Part shown: one piece after another, positions 1-6,511 of the stretch
How the letters are laid out: each line of letters starts with the position of its first letter
Numbering within the stretch: position 1 is the stretch's first letter
Source of the DNA: JALXCG01 sp026991065 [NCBI: Gemmatimonadota bacterium]
Lineage (GTDB): Bacteria; GCA-2686955
Reading direction: 5' to 3'
NCBI GenBank assembly: GCA_026991065.1
Contig: JALXCG010000869.1
Location: 1-9,908, forward strand
Length of the DNA stretch: 9,908 nt
Program-made: the position numbers and the translations under genes
The notes under the pieces: generated by a model
What the model saw: the letters and a program-made list of their open reading frames with translations, nothing else
Told to the model about the DNA's origin: nothing
The model's database searches: none

Positions 1-106
1 CTTCCGGGTACGACTCGGTACAAATTCACTCTGGTGCAAGCGGCGCGAATGGGCTTTCCTTTGCAGTGGATGATCCCTCTCCCTAACCCCCGTCCCGGAG
101 CACCCG
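1..106. other. Left edge: no assignable gene
   Basis: The first 106 bases precede the response regulator. Two plus-strand frames run in from the window edge without a stop. The one starting at base 3 ends at TAA 84-86 (about 27 codons). The one starting at base 1 ends at TGA 130-132, inside the response regulator gene. Either could be the tail of a truncated upstream gene, but neither shows a recognisable motif, so I cannot choose. No convincing promoter pair or terminator hairpin is visible. Confidence 0.25.
97..100 (+). promoter_or_regulatory. Shine-Dalgarno site supporting the TTG start at 107
   Basis: GGAG lies six bases upstream of the TTG at 107. No ATG or GTG in this frame sits near the start of the conserved receiver domain, whose first strand begins at residue 4. 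This site is why TTG is taken as the initiator. Confidence 0.6.
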
Positions 107-802
107 TTGCAGTCCAAAGTCCTGGTGGTTGAAGATGATGTCCGACTCGGCGAGTTGGTCGTTGAATTGCTTGGCCTGGAAGGGGTCGATGCCGAGCGCG
201 AAGGCCGCGGCGATGTTGCGCTGCGCCGCATTCTGGACTCCCCACCGACTCTGGTCGTGCTCGATATCGGCCTGGAGGGGCTCGACGGGATTTCAGTCTG
301 CCGTCTGGCGAGGCGCAATGGGTATGAGGGACCGATTCTGATGATTACGGCCCGCGGCGAAGAGCACGACGAGATTCTCGGTCTCGAGGTGGGCGCCGAT
401 GACTACCTGACCAAGCCGGTAAGTCCACCGCGGCTGCTGGCGCGGGTGCGGGCACTGCTGCGCCGGAGCCGGGCAGGCGATGCGCCGCTGCCGCCGGAGC
501 CGTTCCGGATCGGCCCCCTGGTGGTGGATCCGCGGCGCCGCTCGGCGGAGCTGAATGGTCGGGCGCTGGAGTTGAGCACGGCGGAATTCGATCTGCTGCA
601 TCTGTTGGTGCGGCGGCAGGGTGAGGTGGTTTCGCGCGATGAAATCCTGCGCGAGTTGCGGGGGCTTGAGCATGACGGACTGGATCGTTCGGCGGATCTG
701 CGCATCTCCCGCCTGCGCCGGCGTCTGGGTGACGACCCGAAGCACGCTCGCTGGATCAAGACGGTACACGGCGCCGGCTATCTCTTTCTGAATCCCCAAT
801 GA
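107..802 (+). CDS. OmpR/PhoB-family response regulator, RstA-like
   Basis: DNA-binding response regulator of a two-component system (231 aa, usual for the OmpR family). Residues 4-118 form the receiver: acidic pair D10-D11, phospho-acceptor D53 (in VVLDIGLEGLDG), switch T81 and invariant K103 (in the KP motif). Residues 134-228 form the winged-helix effector domain, with the ELSTAEFDLLHLL start, DGLDRSADLRISRLRRRLGD recognition region and IKTVHGAGYLF wing. The effector domain resembles E. coli RstA most closely from memory, and the downstream kinase resembles RstB; the name is an inference from motif likeness. It starts with TTG preceded by GGAG. Its TGA overlaps the kinase ATG (ATGA, 799-802), so the two are probably translationally coupled. 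Its target genes cannot be read from the sequence; the downstream lytic transglycosylase is a candidate only by position. Confidence 0.95.
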   Translation: MQSKVLVVEDDVRLGELVVELLGLEGVDAEREGRGDVALRRILDSPPTLVVLDIGLEGLDGISVCRLARRNGYEGPILMITARGEEHDEILGLEVGADDYLTKPVSPPRLLARVRALLRRSRAGDAPLPPEPFRIGPLVVDPRRRSAELNGRALELSTAEFDLLHLLVRRQGEVVSRDEILRELRGLEHDGLDRSADLRISRLRRRLGDDPKHARWIKTVHGAGYLFLNPQ

Positions 803-2067
803 GAACGCTTTTCCTCCAGCTCTGGCTGATGATCTTTGTGGTCTGCTCGGCCGTCGGGGTTTGCGCCTGGATCTACGATCAGTATTTTTGGGCCGACCAA
901 TACGCTGAGTACCACGAGCGCCTTCTGGCGGGTCCGCTGCAGGCCCAGGGCGAGGTGTTGCTGGCTGACCCGGAGGCGCTGGCCGGCGCGGAGGAGCACT
1001 ATGGCTATCCAGCCACCATTATGGAAACGGCTCTACTACCGGCGGAAGTGGCAGAGGCGTTCGCTGAAGGGTCGGAGCTGGTCTGGCACTACACCTCCGA
1101 AGCAGAGTACATTTTCGTGCCGATTCCCGAGAGTGCGTTTTCGCTCCGACTCGGCCCACTGCCCGACTACCCCAACACGGAGTATTGGGTCAGTGCCGCT
1201 CTGATTCTGCTGATTCCGCTGCTTGGAGCACTGGCGATTCGCCGCCTCCTGCGCCCGGTGGAGTGTGAGTTGCGGGGGCTGGAGACCACCGCGGCGAAGA
1301 TTGAGGCGGGCGATCTGGCCGCGCGCGCGGCGGAGACTCCCGGCCCGGCGCTCACTTTGGCTCGCGCGATCAACCGCATGGCGGCAACCACCGCGGCCAC
1401 GATCGAATCACAGCGGGAGCTGTTGCGAGCGGTCTCGCACGAACTGCGGACACCTTTGGCACGGATCCAGACCGCGGTTCACATTCTCCTGCACGTCGAT
1501 GATGAGAAGGAGATGGAGCGGCGCCTGGCGGAATTGGACCACGATTTCGACGACATCTCCGAACTTGTGGATGAGCTTCTCACCTACGCCCGGCTCGAAA
1601 GCAGTGAACGGACCGCCGGCGAGACCGAAGTCGTGCGCGAAATGAAGCAGTTCTTGCGCAACTCCGCGGCCGAGGGGGCGACCCGCGGCATCGGCCTGGG
1701 GCTGGAGAGCGATCTGGGTGAGACGCTACGCATTGCGGTCGACCCACGCCTGTTCCGCCGCGTGATCGGCAATCTGCTCTCCAATGCGCTGCGCCATGCC
1801 GTGTCGCGCGTAAGCCTGCGTGCCGGTACAACCGCCACCGGGGTCGTAATCAGCGTCGAAGATGATGGGCCGGGAATCCCGGTGGCGGAACGGGAACATG
1901 TTTTTGAGCCCTTCGTGCGTCTGAATCGGGCATCGGCAGCCCCCGGATATGGGGTCGGCCTGGCCATTGTTCGCCGTGTGCTGGTGCGTCACCATGGCCG
2001 GGTGTGGATCGAGGAGAGCGATCTTGGCGGATGCCGCGTAGTCACCGAGTGGCCACTGAATGCGTGA
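799..2067 (+). CDS. Sensor histidine kinase, RstB-like
   Basis: Inner-membrane sensor kinase (422 aa) expected to phosphorylate the response regulator just upstream. An N-terminal transmembrane helix lies at about residues 7-26, a periplasmic sensing region at about 28-128, and a second helix at about 129-148. A HAMP-like linker follows (about 149-200). The dimerisation/phospho-acceptor domain has H214 in AVSHELRTPL. The ATPase domain carries the N box N325/N329 (RVIGNLLSNALRHA), the G1 box DDGPGI (355-360), the F box FEPFVRL and the G2 box GYGVGLAIV (383-391). Every catalytic motif is present, so the kinase looks active. ELLTYARLE and the REHVFEPFVRL stretch resemble RstB. No Shine-Dalgarno precedes the ATG; the 4-base overlap with the regulator stop implies coupled translation. 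The ligand is unknown; the periplasmic segment shows no recognised domain. Confidence 0.95.
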   Translation: MRTLFLQLWLMIFVVCSAVGVCAWIYDQYFWADQYAEYHERLLAGPLQAQGEVLLADPEALAGAEEHYGYPATIMETALLPAEVAEAFAEGSELVWHYTSEAEYIFVPIPESAFSLRLGPLPDYPNTEYWVSAALILLIPLLGALAIRRLLRPVECELRGLETTAAKIEAGDLAARAAETPGPALTLARAINRMAATTAATIESQRELLRAVSHELRTPLARIQTAVHILLHVDDEKEMERRLAELDHDFDDISELVDELLTYARLESSERTAGETEVVREMKQFLRNSAAEGATRGIGLGLESDLGETLRIAVDPRLFRRVIGNLLSNALRHAVSRVSLRAGTTATGVVISVEDDGPGIPVAEREHVFEPFVRLNRASAAPGYGVGLAIVRRVLVRHHGRVWIEESDLGGCRVVTEWPLNA

Positions 2068-2193
2068 TTCGCAAATCGCCGTGCGCGGTGGTCGAGGAAA
2101 GCTATTCTTGCGCCGACAGCAGAGAATATCGGGTAGTTTTTCTTCTTCATCGCTGCCCCCCCGACCGCCACCTTTCCTCGTTTCGGATCTTCC

Positions 2194-3246
2194 ATGCTCA
2201 GCGCTCCCCGTCTTCGCCCCCTTCTTCTGCTTGTCGCTCTGATCACTTTCGGAGAAACCGCGGCGGCCGACGGCAAGTTCCCGCCGACCGAGGATTTTCT
2301 CTTTTTGGGCGAGGTGGTTCCGGCCGGGGATCCAGAGGTGCAGATGCGGTTGGATCGCGAATTCCTTTTGATGGGCGGAGACCTGCCCCAGCTGACGCTC
2401 TGGATCAAACGCAGCAAGCGCTATTTCGATACTTTCGAGCAGGCCCTGCGGAATGAGGGAGTCCCGCTGGAACTGCGTTTTCTGCCGGTGATCGAATCAT
2501 CGCTCTTGACCCGGACCTCCTCGTCGGCGGGGGCTGCCGGGCCGTGGCAATTCATGCGGGCGCGCGGGCGCAGCTATGGGTTGCGCATCGACCGCGATGT
2601 GGATGAACGCCTGAATCTGGAGAAAGCTTCGCGCGCCGCCGCCCGACATCTGCATGACCTGCACAGCGCTTTTGGCAGCTGGCACTTGGCAGTGGCCGCC
2701 TACAACTTGGGCGATAACGGGGTGCGCAGTCGACAGAAGCGTCAGGGCGAGGACAACTACTGGGACATGGTGTTCCCGGTGGAGACCGAGCGTTACCTGC
2801 CACGGTTGATTGTCTGTGCCGAGCTGGTCGGCAATCCGGAGCGCTACGGAATCAGCATTCCGCCCAGCGAGCGCTACGCGGCTCCGGTAGCGGAGCAGAT
2901 CGAACTCGATGTGTCGGGCGGCGTGCTCTTTCTCCGTGATCTGGCGGCTGCCGGCGATGTTTCATTTCGTGCCCTGTGGCGCCTGAACCCGTGGATCCGC
3001 GGTACTTCGCTACCGGCGGGCCACTGGCAACTGCGAGTGCCACCGGGTACTGGCCCTGCGATCCTGGCGGCAATCGATGTGACCCGCCCGAGCGTCCATG
3101 TGGTTGCTCCGGGCGAGAACCTCACGCTGATCGGCGAGAAATATGGCTGCAACGTGGCGGACCTGGCAGCCTGGAATCACCTGGATCCACGCGATCCGTT
3201 GCAGGTAGGGCAGAAGCTGCTTCTCTATCATTCGCAGGGAAAATAG
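2194..3246 (+). CDS. mltD: Membrane-bound lytic murein transglycosylase, MltD-like, with LysM
   Basis: Periplasmic enzyme that cleaves the MurNAc-GlcNAc bond of peptidoglycan with 1,6-anhydro ring formation (family knowledge). A Sec signal peptide covers about residues 1-25, with no obvious lipobox cysteine, unlike lipoprotein MltD. The SLT/GH23 domain spans about 85-215: catalytic E101 in FLPVIESS, then AAGPWQFM (114-121), GRSYGL and AVAAYNLGDNGV (166-177). One LysM repeat lies at about 302-346 (HVVAPGENLTLIGEKYG ... LQVGQKLLLY). At 350 aa with one LysM it is shorter than E. coli MltD, which has two. The ATG has only a weak GGA six bases upstream. The 126-base gap after the kinase gene (2068-2193) is pyrimidine-rich and shows no clear promoter. 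Its TAG stop abuts the stop codon of the convergent ribE. Possible regulation by the upstream two-component system is inference. Confidence 0.9.
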   Translation: MLSAPRLRPLLLLVALITFGETAAADGKFPPTEDFLFLGEVVPAGDPEVQMRLDREFLLMGGDLPQLTLWIKRSKRYFDTFEQALRNEGVPLELRFLPVIESSLLTRTSSSAGAAGPWQFMRARGRSYGLRIDRDVDERLNLEKASRAAARHLHDLHSAFGSWHLAVAAYNLGDNGVRSRQKRQGEDNYWDMVFPVETERYLPRLIVCAELVGNPERYGISIPPSERYAAPVAEQIELDVSGGVLFLRDLAAAGDVSFRALWRLNPWIRGTSLPAGHWQLRVPPGTGPAILAAIDVTRPSVHVVAPGENLTLIGEKYGCNVADLAAWNHLDPRDPLQVGQKLLLYHSQGK

Positions 3247-3903
3247 TCAAAACCCCGCCTCGCGGAGCTTCTGAAGATCAAGCCCGGTTTTCTTGCCGCC
3301 GCTCGAGCCGGCCGGCACGTGTGCCGCCAGCAGGCGCTCGATGTAGCGCGCCACGAGATCGACCTCCAGATTCAACCGTGCCCCCACCGTCAAGCGCGTG
3401 AGGCGAGTATCGCTACCGGTCTGGGGAATCACCGCAACCGCGACACGAGGCCCTGCAGTCTCGACCACGGTGAGGCTGACGCCGGCCAAGGTGATTGACC
3501 CCTGGGGAATCACGTAGCGTTCCAGCCCCGCGGGCAACTCAACGGTCAGCAAGACCGAATCTCCCCGGTCCACACTCGCTACCACCGAAGCCACCCCGTC
3601 CACATGCCCCTGAACAAAGTGACCGCCGAAGCGACCGCCCGCCGCCATGGCTCTCTCCAGGTGCACAGGATCTCCACCGCGCAAGCTTCCGAGGGTGGTT
3701 CGGGCGCAACTCTCGCGCATGGCGAAGACCGTGAACCGGTCACGCTGAACGGCTGTTGCGGTCTGGCAGGCGCCGTCGATCGCGATTGAGTCGCCGACTG
3801 CCAGATGAGCGGCGAGCGACGCCTCAATCACCAGTTCGACGCCGGCGCCGCGCCGTTTCGATCGCTCGATCCGCCCGATCTCCTCTACCAGCCCGGTAAA
3901 CAT
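3247..3903 (-). CDS. ribE: Riboflavin synthase, alpha subunit
   Basis: Cytosolic enzyme that dismutates two 6,7-dimethyl-8-ribityllumazine molecules to riboflavin, the last step of the pathway. The 218 aa protein has the usual two lumazine-binding barrels. The N-terminal one begins MFTGLVEEIG and contains GHFVQGHVDG (94-103). The C-terminal one contains GSITLAGVSLTV (135-146) and ends in NLEVDLVARYIERL, where D182 probably matches the catalytic aspartate. The first barrel reads GACQTATAV (C46) where NGVCLTV is commoner, a mild departure. The ATG is preceded by GGAGG (complement of 3910-3914) at six bases. The gene starts one base after the ribD stop, so the two are surely co-transcribed. It is named ribC or ribE depending on the species. 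No ribBA or ribH follows; the convergent transglycosylase gene begins immediately. Confidence 0.95.
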   Translation of the reverse strand: MFTGLVEEIGRIERSKRRGAGVELVIEASLAAHLAVGDSIAIDGACQTATAVQRDRFTVFAMRESCARTTLGSLRGGDPVHLERAMAAGGRFGGHFVQGHVDGVASVVASVDRGDSVLLTVELPAGLERYVIPQGSITLAGVSLTVVETAGPRVAVAVIPQTGSDTRLTRLTVGARLNLEVDLVARYIERLLAAHVPAGSSGGKKTGLDLQKLREAGF

Positions 3904-3904
3904 C

Positions 3905-5080
3905 TCAACCCTCCCGACCCCGGCCCAAGCGGGCGGACCGGTCCGCCGGATCGGTGGCGAAATAGGGATCCGTGTAGCCCTCGATCAGGGCATCCGCACC
4001 AACTTGACGCACAATGACATCGTAAAGGGCGTGGGCCTGATCCATGTGCGTTCGGCCCAGGTCCGCCACCAATGGACGCCCGCCACCGATGATCTTGGGC
4101 GCGACAAAGGCGCAGATCTTGTTCGCCAGCCCGGCCTCCAGGAAAGCGCCGAAAACTTGCGCGCCCCCCTCTACCAAGATCGAGGCGATCTGCTCCTGCG
4201 CCGCGCGATCCAGCAGCCCGACCAGGTCCACGCGCCCGTTGCCATCCGCCGGCAGGAACCACACCCGCGCCCCGCGTCGCTCCAACTCCTCCGCCTTCTC
4301 CGCATCGGCGCCCTCAATCGCCGCAAAAACGGTCCCGCGCGCCAGATCGGAGCAGAGCCGGGCAGCCAGCGGGGTGCGCAGACGGCTATCGAGGACGATA
4401 CGCAGGGGAGATCGTCCGGCAACATGGCGAACAGTCAGTGCCGGATTGTCGGCAACGACTGTTCCGCGCCCGACCAGAACAGCGGCTGCGGCGCGACGCA
4501 TTTTGTGTACCGTGCGGCGCGCTTCCGGCCCCGTGACCCACTGACTCTGCCCGCTGGAAGTGGCGACTGCTCCATCGAGTGTGGTGGCACTCTTGAGCAG
4601 GACGAAGGGGCGACCGGAGGTGATGGTGTGCAGGAAAACTTCATTCAACCGGCGCGCCGCACCGCCCAGCACACCAGCAGTCACCCGAACCCCGGCCGCT
4701 TCCAAGTAGGCCGCCCCCCGCCCGGCAACCAACGGGTTGGGATCGTAATGAGCGAATACCACCCGTGAGACTCCGGCCTGGACTATCGCTTCGGCGCAGG
4801 GTGGTGTGCGGCCATGATGGGAGCAGGGTTCGAGCGTGACGTAGAGGGTGCCGCCACGGGCACGCTTGCCCGCACGGCGCAGAGCGATGATCTCGGCGTG
4901 CGGCTCACCGGGCCGGCGGTGATAGCCGCGAGCCAACATGCGCTTGCCCTGCATCACCACGGCACCAACCAGGGGATTGGGCCAGGCTGCGTGCTGCCCG
5001 CGGCGCGCCTCGGCCAACGCCTTGCGCATGATCCGGGCATCTTCGAGCAGTTCCTGATTGCGGACGTTGCGACGGGACAC
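3905..5080 (-). CDS. ribD: Bifunctional riboflavin biosynthesis deaminase/reductase RibD
   Basis: Cytosolic two-domain enzyme (391 aa). The N-terminal half deaminates the pyrimidine ring of the GTP cyclohydrolase II product; the C-terminal half reduces the ribosyl side chain with NADPH. The deaminase (about 14-150) has PNPLVGAVV (34-42), zinc ligand H61 with catalytic E63 in HAE, and PCSHHGRTPPC (85-95) supplying C86 and C95. The reductase (about 157-370) shows KSATTLDGAVAT (163-174), SQWVTG, AVLVGRGTVVADNPALTVR (200-218) and LVEGGAQVFGAF (302-313). The start is GTG (complement of 5078-5080), backed by a strong AAGGAAG eight bases upstream. The last 20 or so residues are Arg- and Gly-rich, beyond the usual end. 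The upstream thioesterase stop is 32 bases away and ribE follows after one base, indicating one transcript. Confidence 0.96.
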   Translation of the reverse strand: MSRRNVRNQELLEDARIMRKALAEARRGQHAAWPNPLVGAVVMQGKRMLARGYHRRPGEPHAEIIALRRAGKRARGGTLYVTLEPCSHHGRTPPCAEAIVQAGVSRVVFAHYDPNPLVAGRGAAYLEAAGVRVTAGVLGGAARRLNEVFLHTITSGRPFVLLKSATTLDGAVATSSGQSQWVTGPEARRTVHKMRRAAAAVLVGRGTVVADNPALTVRHVAGRSPLRIVLDSRLRTPLAARLCSDLARGTVFAAIEGADAEKAEELERRGARVWFLPADGNGRVDLVGLLDRAAQEQIASILVEGGAQVFGAFLEAGLANKICAFVAPKIIGGGRPLVADLGRTHMDQAHALYDVIVRQVGADALIEGYTDPYFATDPADRSARLGRGREG

Positions 5081-5088
5081 GGGGATTG

Positions 5089-5095
5089 CTTCCTT
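5089..5095 (-). promoter_or_regulatory. Shine-Dalgarno site fixing the GTG start of ribD
   Basis: Read on the minus strand this is AAGGAAG, ending eight bases before the GTG at 5080. It lies between the thioesterase stop and ribD and supports the GTG over later codons, such as Met18 inside the domain. Confidence 0.6.
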
Positions 5096-5112
5096 ACCAA
5101 CCGATTCCGGGG

Positions 5113-5664
5113 TTAGCTCTGAGAAGGGGAACTCTTCGGTCCCTCGGAGACCTGGGGCACAAGCGTCTTCACATCCGCACCGAGCAGACCAACGCGAGCC
5201 GGGTCGATCTGAATGAAGAGCCCGCTGCCGTCGGCGAAGACGGTTCCCGCAACATCGCGCAGCGTTGCTCCCATGTGGATCTTGCGGCCATCGGCGCGCT
5301 CCACGCGGGTTTCGACCACGACCTTCGTTCCCAACGGCAGCATGCGCCGAAAGCGAACCGTCAATTCCGCGGCGACTACCGGCTCACCCAGCATCCAGGC
5401 GGCACCGCCCATCGATTCATCGAGCAGCGCCGCCACACTGCCGCCATGGGCGTGCCCGGGCGGCCCCTGGGCAGCACGCCCAAAACAGGCTTTGGCGACC
5501 ATCACGCCATCGGCACTGCGCCGATAGTAGCGGACCGACACGCGGCTCTCCGCGCTGTCGCCGGTGAGAAAGCTGTCTTCGAGAAGAAGGTGCGGCAAAG
5601 TGACCGGTGCCCAGTCGGGCTCCGGCTCCTCCACCCACGACAGGCAGGCGCCACTCGCCTTCAT
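5113..5664 (-). CDS. Hotdog-fold acyl-CoA thioesterase (PaaI/4HBT superfamily)
   Basis: Predicted cytosolic thioesterase that hydrolyses an acyl-CoA or related thioester; the substrate is unknown. In the 183 aa protein the hotdog core spans about residues 42-155. It contains GPPGHAHGGSVAALLDESMG (67-86), where the HGG turn and the following D82/E83 sit at the usual active-site helix. The strand LTVRFRRMLPLG (101-112) follows, typical of PaaI/THEM4-like members. An N-terminal extension of about 40 residues and a short Ser/Lys-rich tail flank it. The ATG has purine-rich GGAGGAAAGG upstream. It is the first gene of a minus-strand operon with ribD (32 bases downstream) and ribE. Its start sits 25 bases from the edge of repeat copy A, which fills its upstream region. 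A direct role in flavin synthesis is not established; a housekeeping acyl-CoA role is equally possible. Confidence 0.85.
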   Translation of the reverse strand: MKASGACLSWVEEPEPDWAPVTLPHLLLEDSFLTGDSAESRVSVRYYRRSADGVMVAKACFGRAAQGPPGHAHGGSVAALLDESMGGAAWMLGEPVVAAELTVRFRRMLPLGTKVVVETRVERADGRKIHMGATLRDVAGTVFADGSGLFIQIDPARVGLLGADVKTLVPQVSEGPKSSPSQS

Positions 5665-5702
5665 CTGCTCGCCTTTCCTCCAGGAGTTTGTCGCGCACTG
5701 GC

Positions 5703-5734
5703 GTTCGAGCCCCGTATTCGGGCCTGCTCCGAAC
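5703..5734. other. Bulged hairpin in repeat copy A
   Basis: GTTCG (5703-5707) pairs with CGAAC (5730-5734), AGC (5708-5710) with GCT (5726-5728), and CCCG (5711-5714) with CGGG (5719-5722). The loop is TATT, with bulged CCT (5723-5725) and C5729. The same fold exists in copy B. Folding was done by hand; no energy was computed. Confidence 0.55.
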
Positions 5735-5779
5735 TCAAGGCGCTGAGTCCGCAGGAAGGCTGGTGGTTGCCTTTCAAGG
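5735..5779. repeat. 39-base indel bounded by 6-base direct repeats
   Basis: TCAAGG occurs at 5735-5740 and again at 5774-5779. Copy B has a single TCAAGG at 7104-7109 in the equivalent place. Copy A therefore either gained 39 bases, or copy B lost them by slippage between the two hexamers. The two alternatives cannot be told apart here. Confidence 0.7.
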
Positions 5780-5857
5780 ACTTAGCAACACAGAGATCGA
5801 ACCCGGAACGGATGCGGGGCGATGCGAAGACAATGTGCGACAGGCGCCTGGCCATGC

Positions 5858-5882
5858 GGTGCGCCGCGCCAGGCAGCACACC
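5858..5882. other. Imperfect inverted repeat downstream of the protease gene
   Basis: On the minus strand GGTGTGC can pair with GCGCACC (7 pairs, one G-T) around an 11-base GC-rich loop. It starts 26 bases past the protease stop, where a terminator could sit. It lacks the T-run of an intrinsic terminator, so that role is weakly supported. Confidence 0.35.
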
Positions 5883-5908
5883 GGCTTTGCCCCCGTCATG
5901 AAGGAGCA

Positions 5909-6493
5909 TCACTGCGGATAGAGACTGCGAATACCGGCAATATCGTCCGAATGGAGGCTGCGCTGGTTCTCGCCCATGCCGATCGCCCACCACATCACCG
6001 CGTTGCTGTTACTGGAGTGGTCCAGGCCCAGTTGGTGACCGACTTCGTGGAGGATCACACTCTCCATATCCATCTGCCGCCAGTTCGCCAGGTCCGGCCC
6101 GCATTGCCAGTTCTGGTTGACATCGATCTTGATGTCACAGTCGCGCAGGCCTTGGTAGAAGTTCAGTACCGTGACGCCAAGCACGCCGGCATCGGAAATC
6201 TCTTTGAAGCGGATGCTGTTGTAGTTGTCTCCGGCACCGCCGAAAGGACCGCCCCAACCACCGATGGTCCAGGCAAACTTGGTGTTTGTAACCTGGTTCC
6301 ACGTGACATAGGCACGCTTGGAAGTGCCCGTGTACTCGGTCTTGCCGGCGCAATCGGGAAGATCGGTGGTTTCATCGGCCCATACCGGAACCGGGAGTTG
6401 GTTATCTGTATAAACGGGCCCCCACGCCGCCCACCCAAAAGCGGAACCGGCCGAGAGCAGTGCGGCGCTCACCAAAATCATTGTCTTCTTCAT
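5909..6493 (-). CDS. Secreted matrixin-like zinc metalloprotease
   Basis: Small exported protease of the metzincin clan (194 aa). A signal peptide covers residues 1 to about 20 (MKKTMILVSAALLSAGSAFG). The zinc motif HEVGHQLGLDH gives ligands H149, H153 and H159 with general base E150. M167 in NAVMW is the likely Met-turn residue. DDIAGIRSLYP near the C-terminus is the usual end of matrixin catalytic domains. The preceding region is rich in Trp, Gly and Asn and has three cysteines (C48, C119, C131). There is no pro-domain with a PRCGxPD cysteine switch, so latency must be controlled differently or not at all. The ATG has AGAGGAT at ten bases. The gene begins 18 bases after the stop of the partner gene, so the two form an operon. 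The substrate is unknown; the family assignment is firm. Confidence 0.88.
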   Translation of the reverse strand: MKKTMILVSAALLSAGSAFGWAAWGPVYTDNQLPVPVWADETTDLPDCAGKTEYTGTSKRAYVTWNQVTNTKFAWTIGGWGGPFGGAGDNYNSIRFKEISDAGVLGVTVLNFYQGLRDCDIKIDVNQNWQCGPDLANWRQMDMESVILHEVGHQLGLDHSSNSNAVMWWAIGMGENQRSLHSDDIAGIRSLYPQ

Positions 6494-6511
6494 GTTGTCT
6501 CAATCCTCTAA

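Larger units (their letters stand above)
5690..5855. repeat. Dispersed repeat, copy A
   Basis: This segment matches 7059-7186 at about 84% identity by hand count (21 differences in 128 aligned positions), except for a 39-base stretch present only here. Exact shared blocks include 20 bases at 5826-5845 (= 7156-7175) and 16 bases at 5774-5789 (= 7104-7119). Weaker similarity may continue to about 5882. It fills most of the 244 bases between the thioesterase start and the protease stop, a region without a supported gene. Both copies have the same orientation. No transposase, terminal inverted repeats or target duplication were seen, so the class is unknown. Confidence 0.85.

Noticed and set aside
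2060-2242. Small open frame in the gap between the kinase and transglycosylase genes
   Set aside because: It overlaps both neighbours in another frame, has low-complexity Ser/Pro content and no ribosome binding site.
4004-4768. A 254-codon plus-strand open frame
   Set aside because: It is antisense to ribD, whose zinc and reductase motifs are unambiguous.
5690-5855. Integron attC-like recombination site
   Set aside because: The imperfect hairpin and cassette layout are suggestive, but no matching GTTRRRY/RYYYAAC core sites were found and no integrase is present.
5665-5908. FMN riboswitch ahead of the thioesterase-ribD-ribE operon
   Set aside because: I looked on the minus strand for the conserved GGGG..GAAATTCC..ACCGGCGG-type blocks and did not see them.
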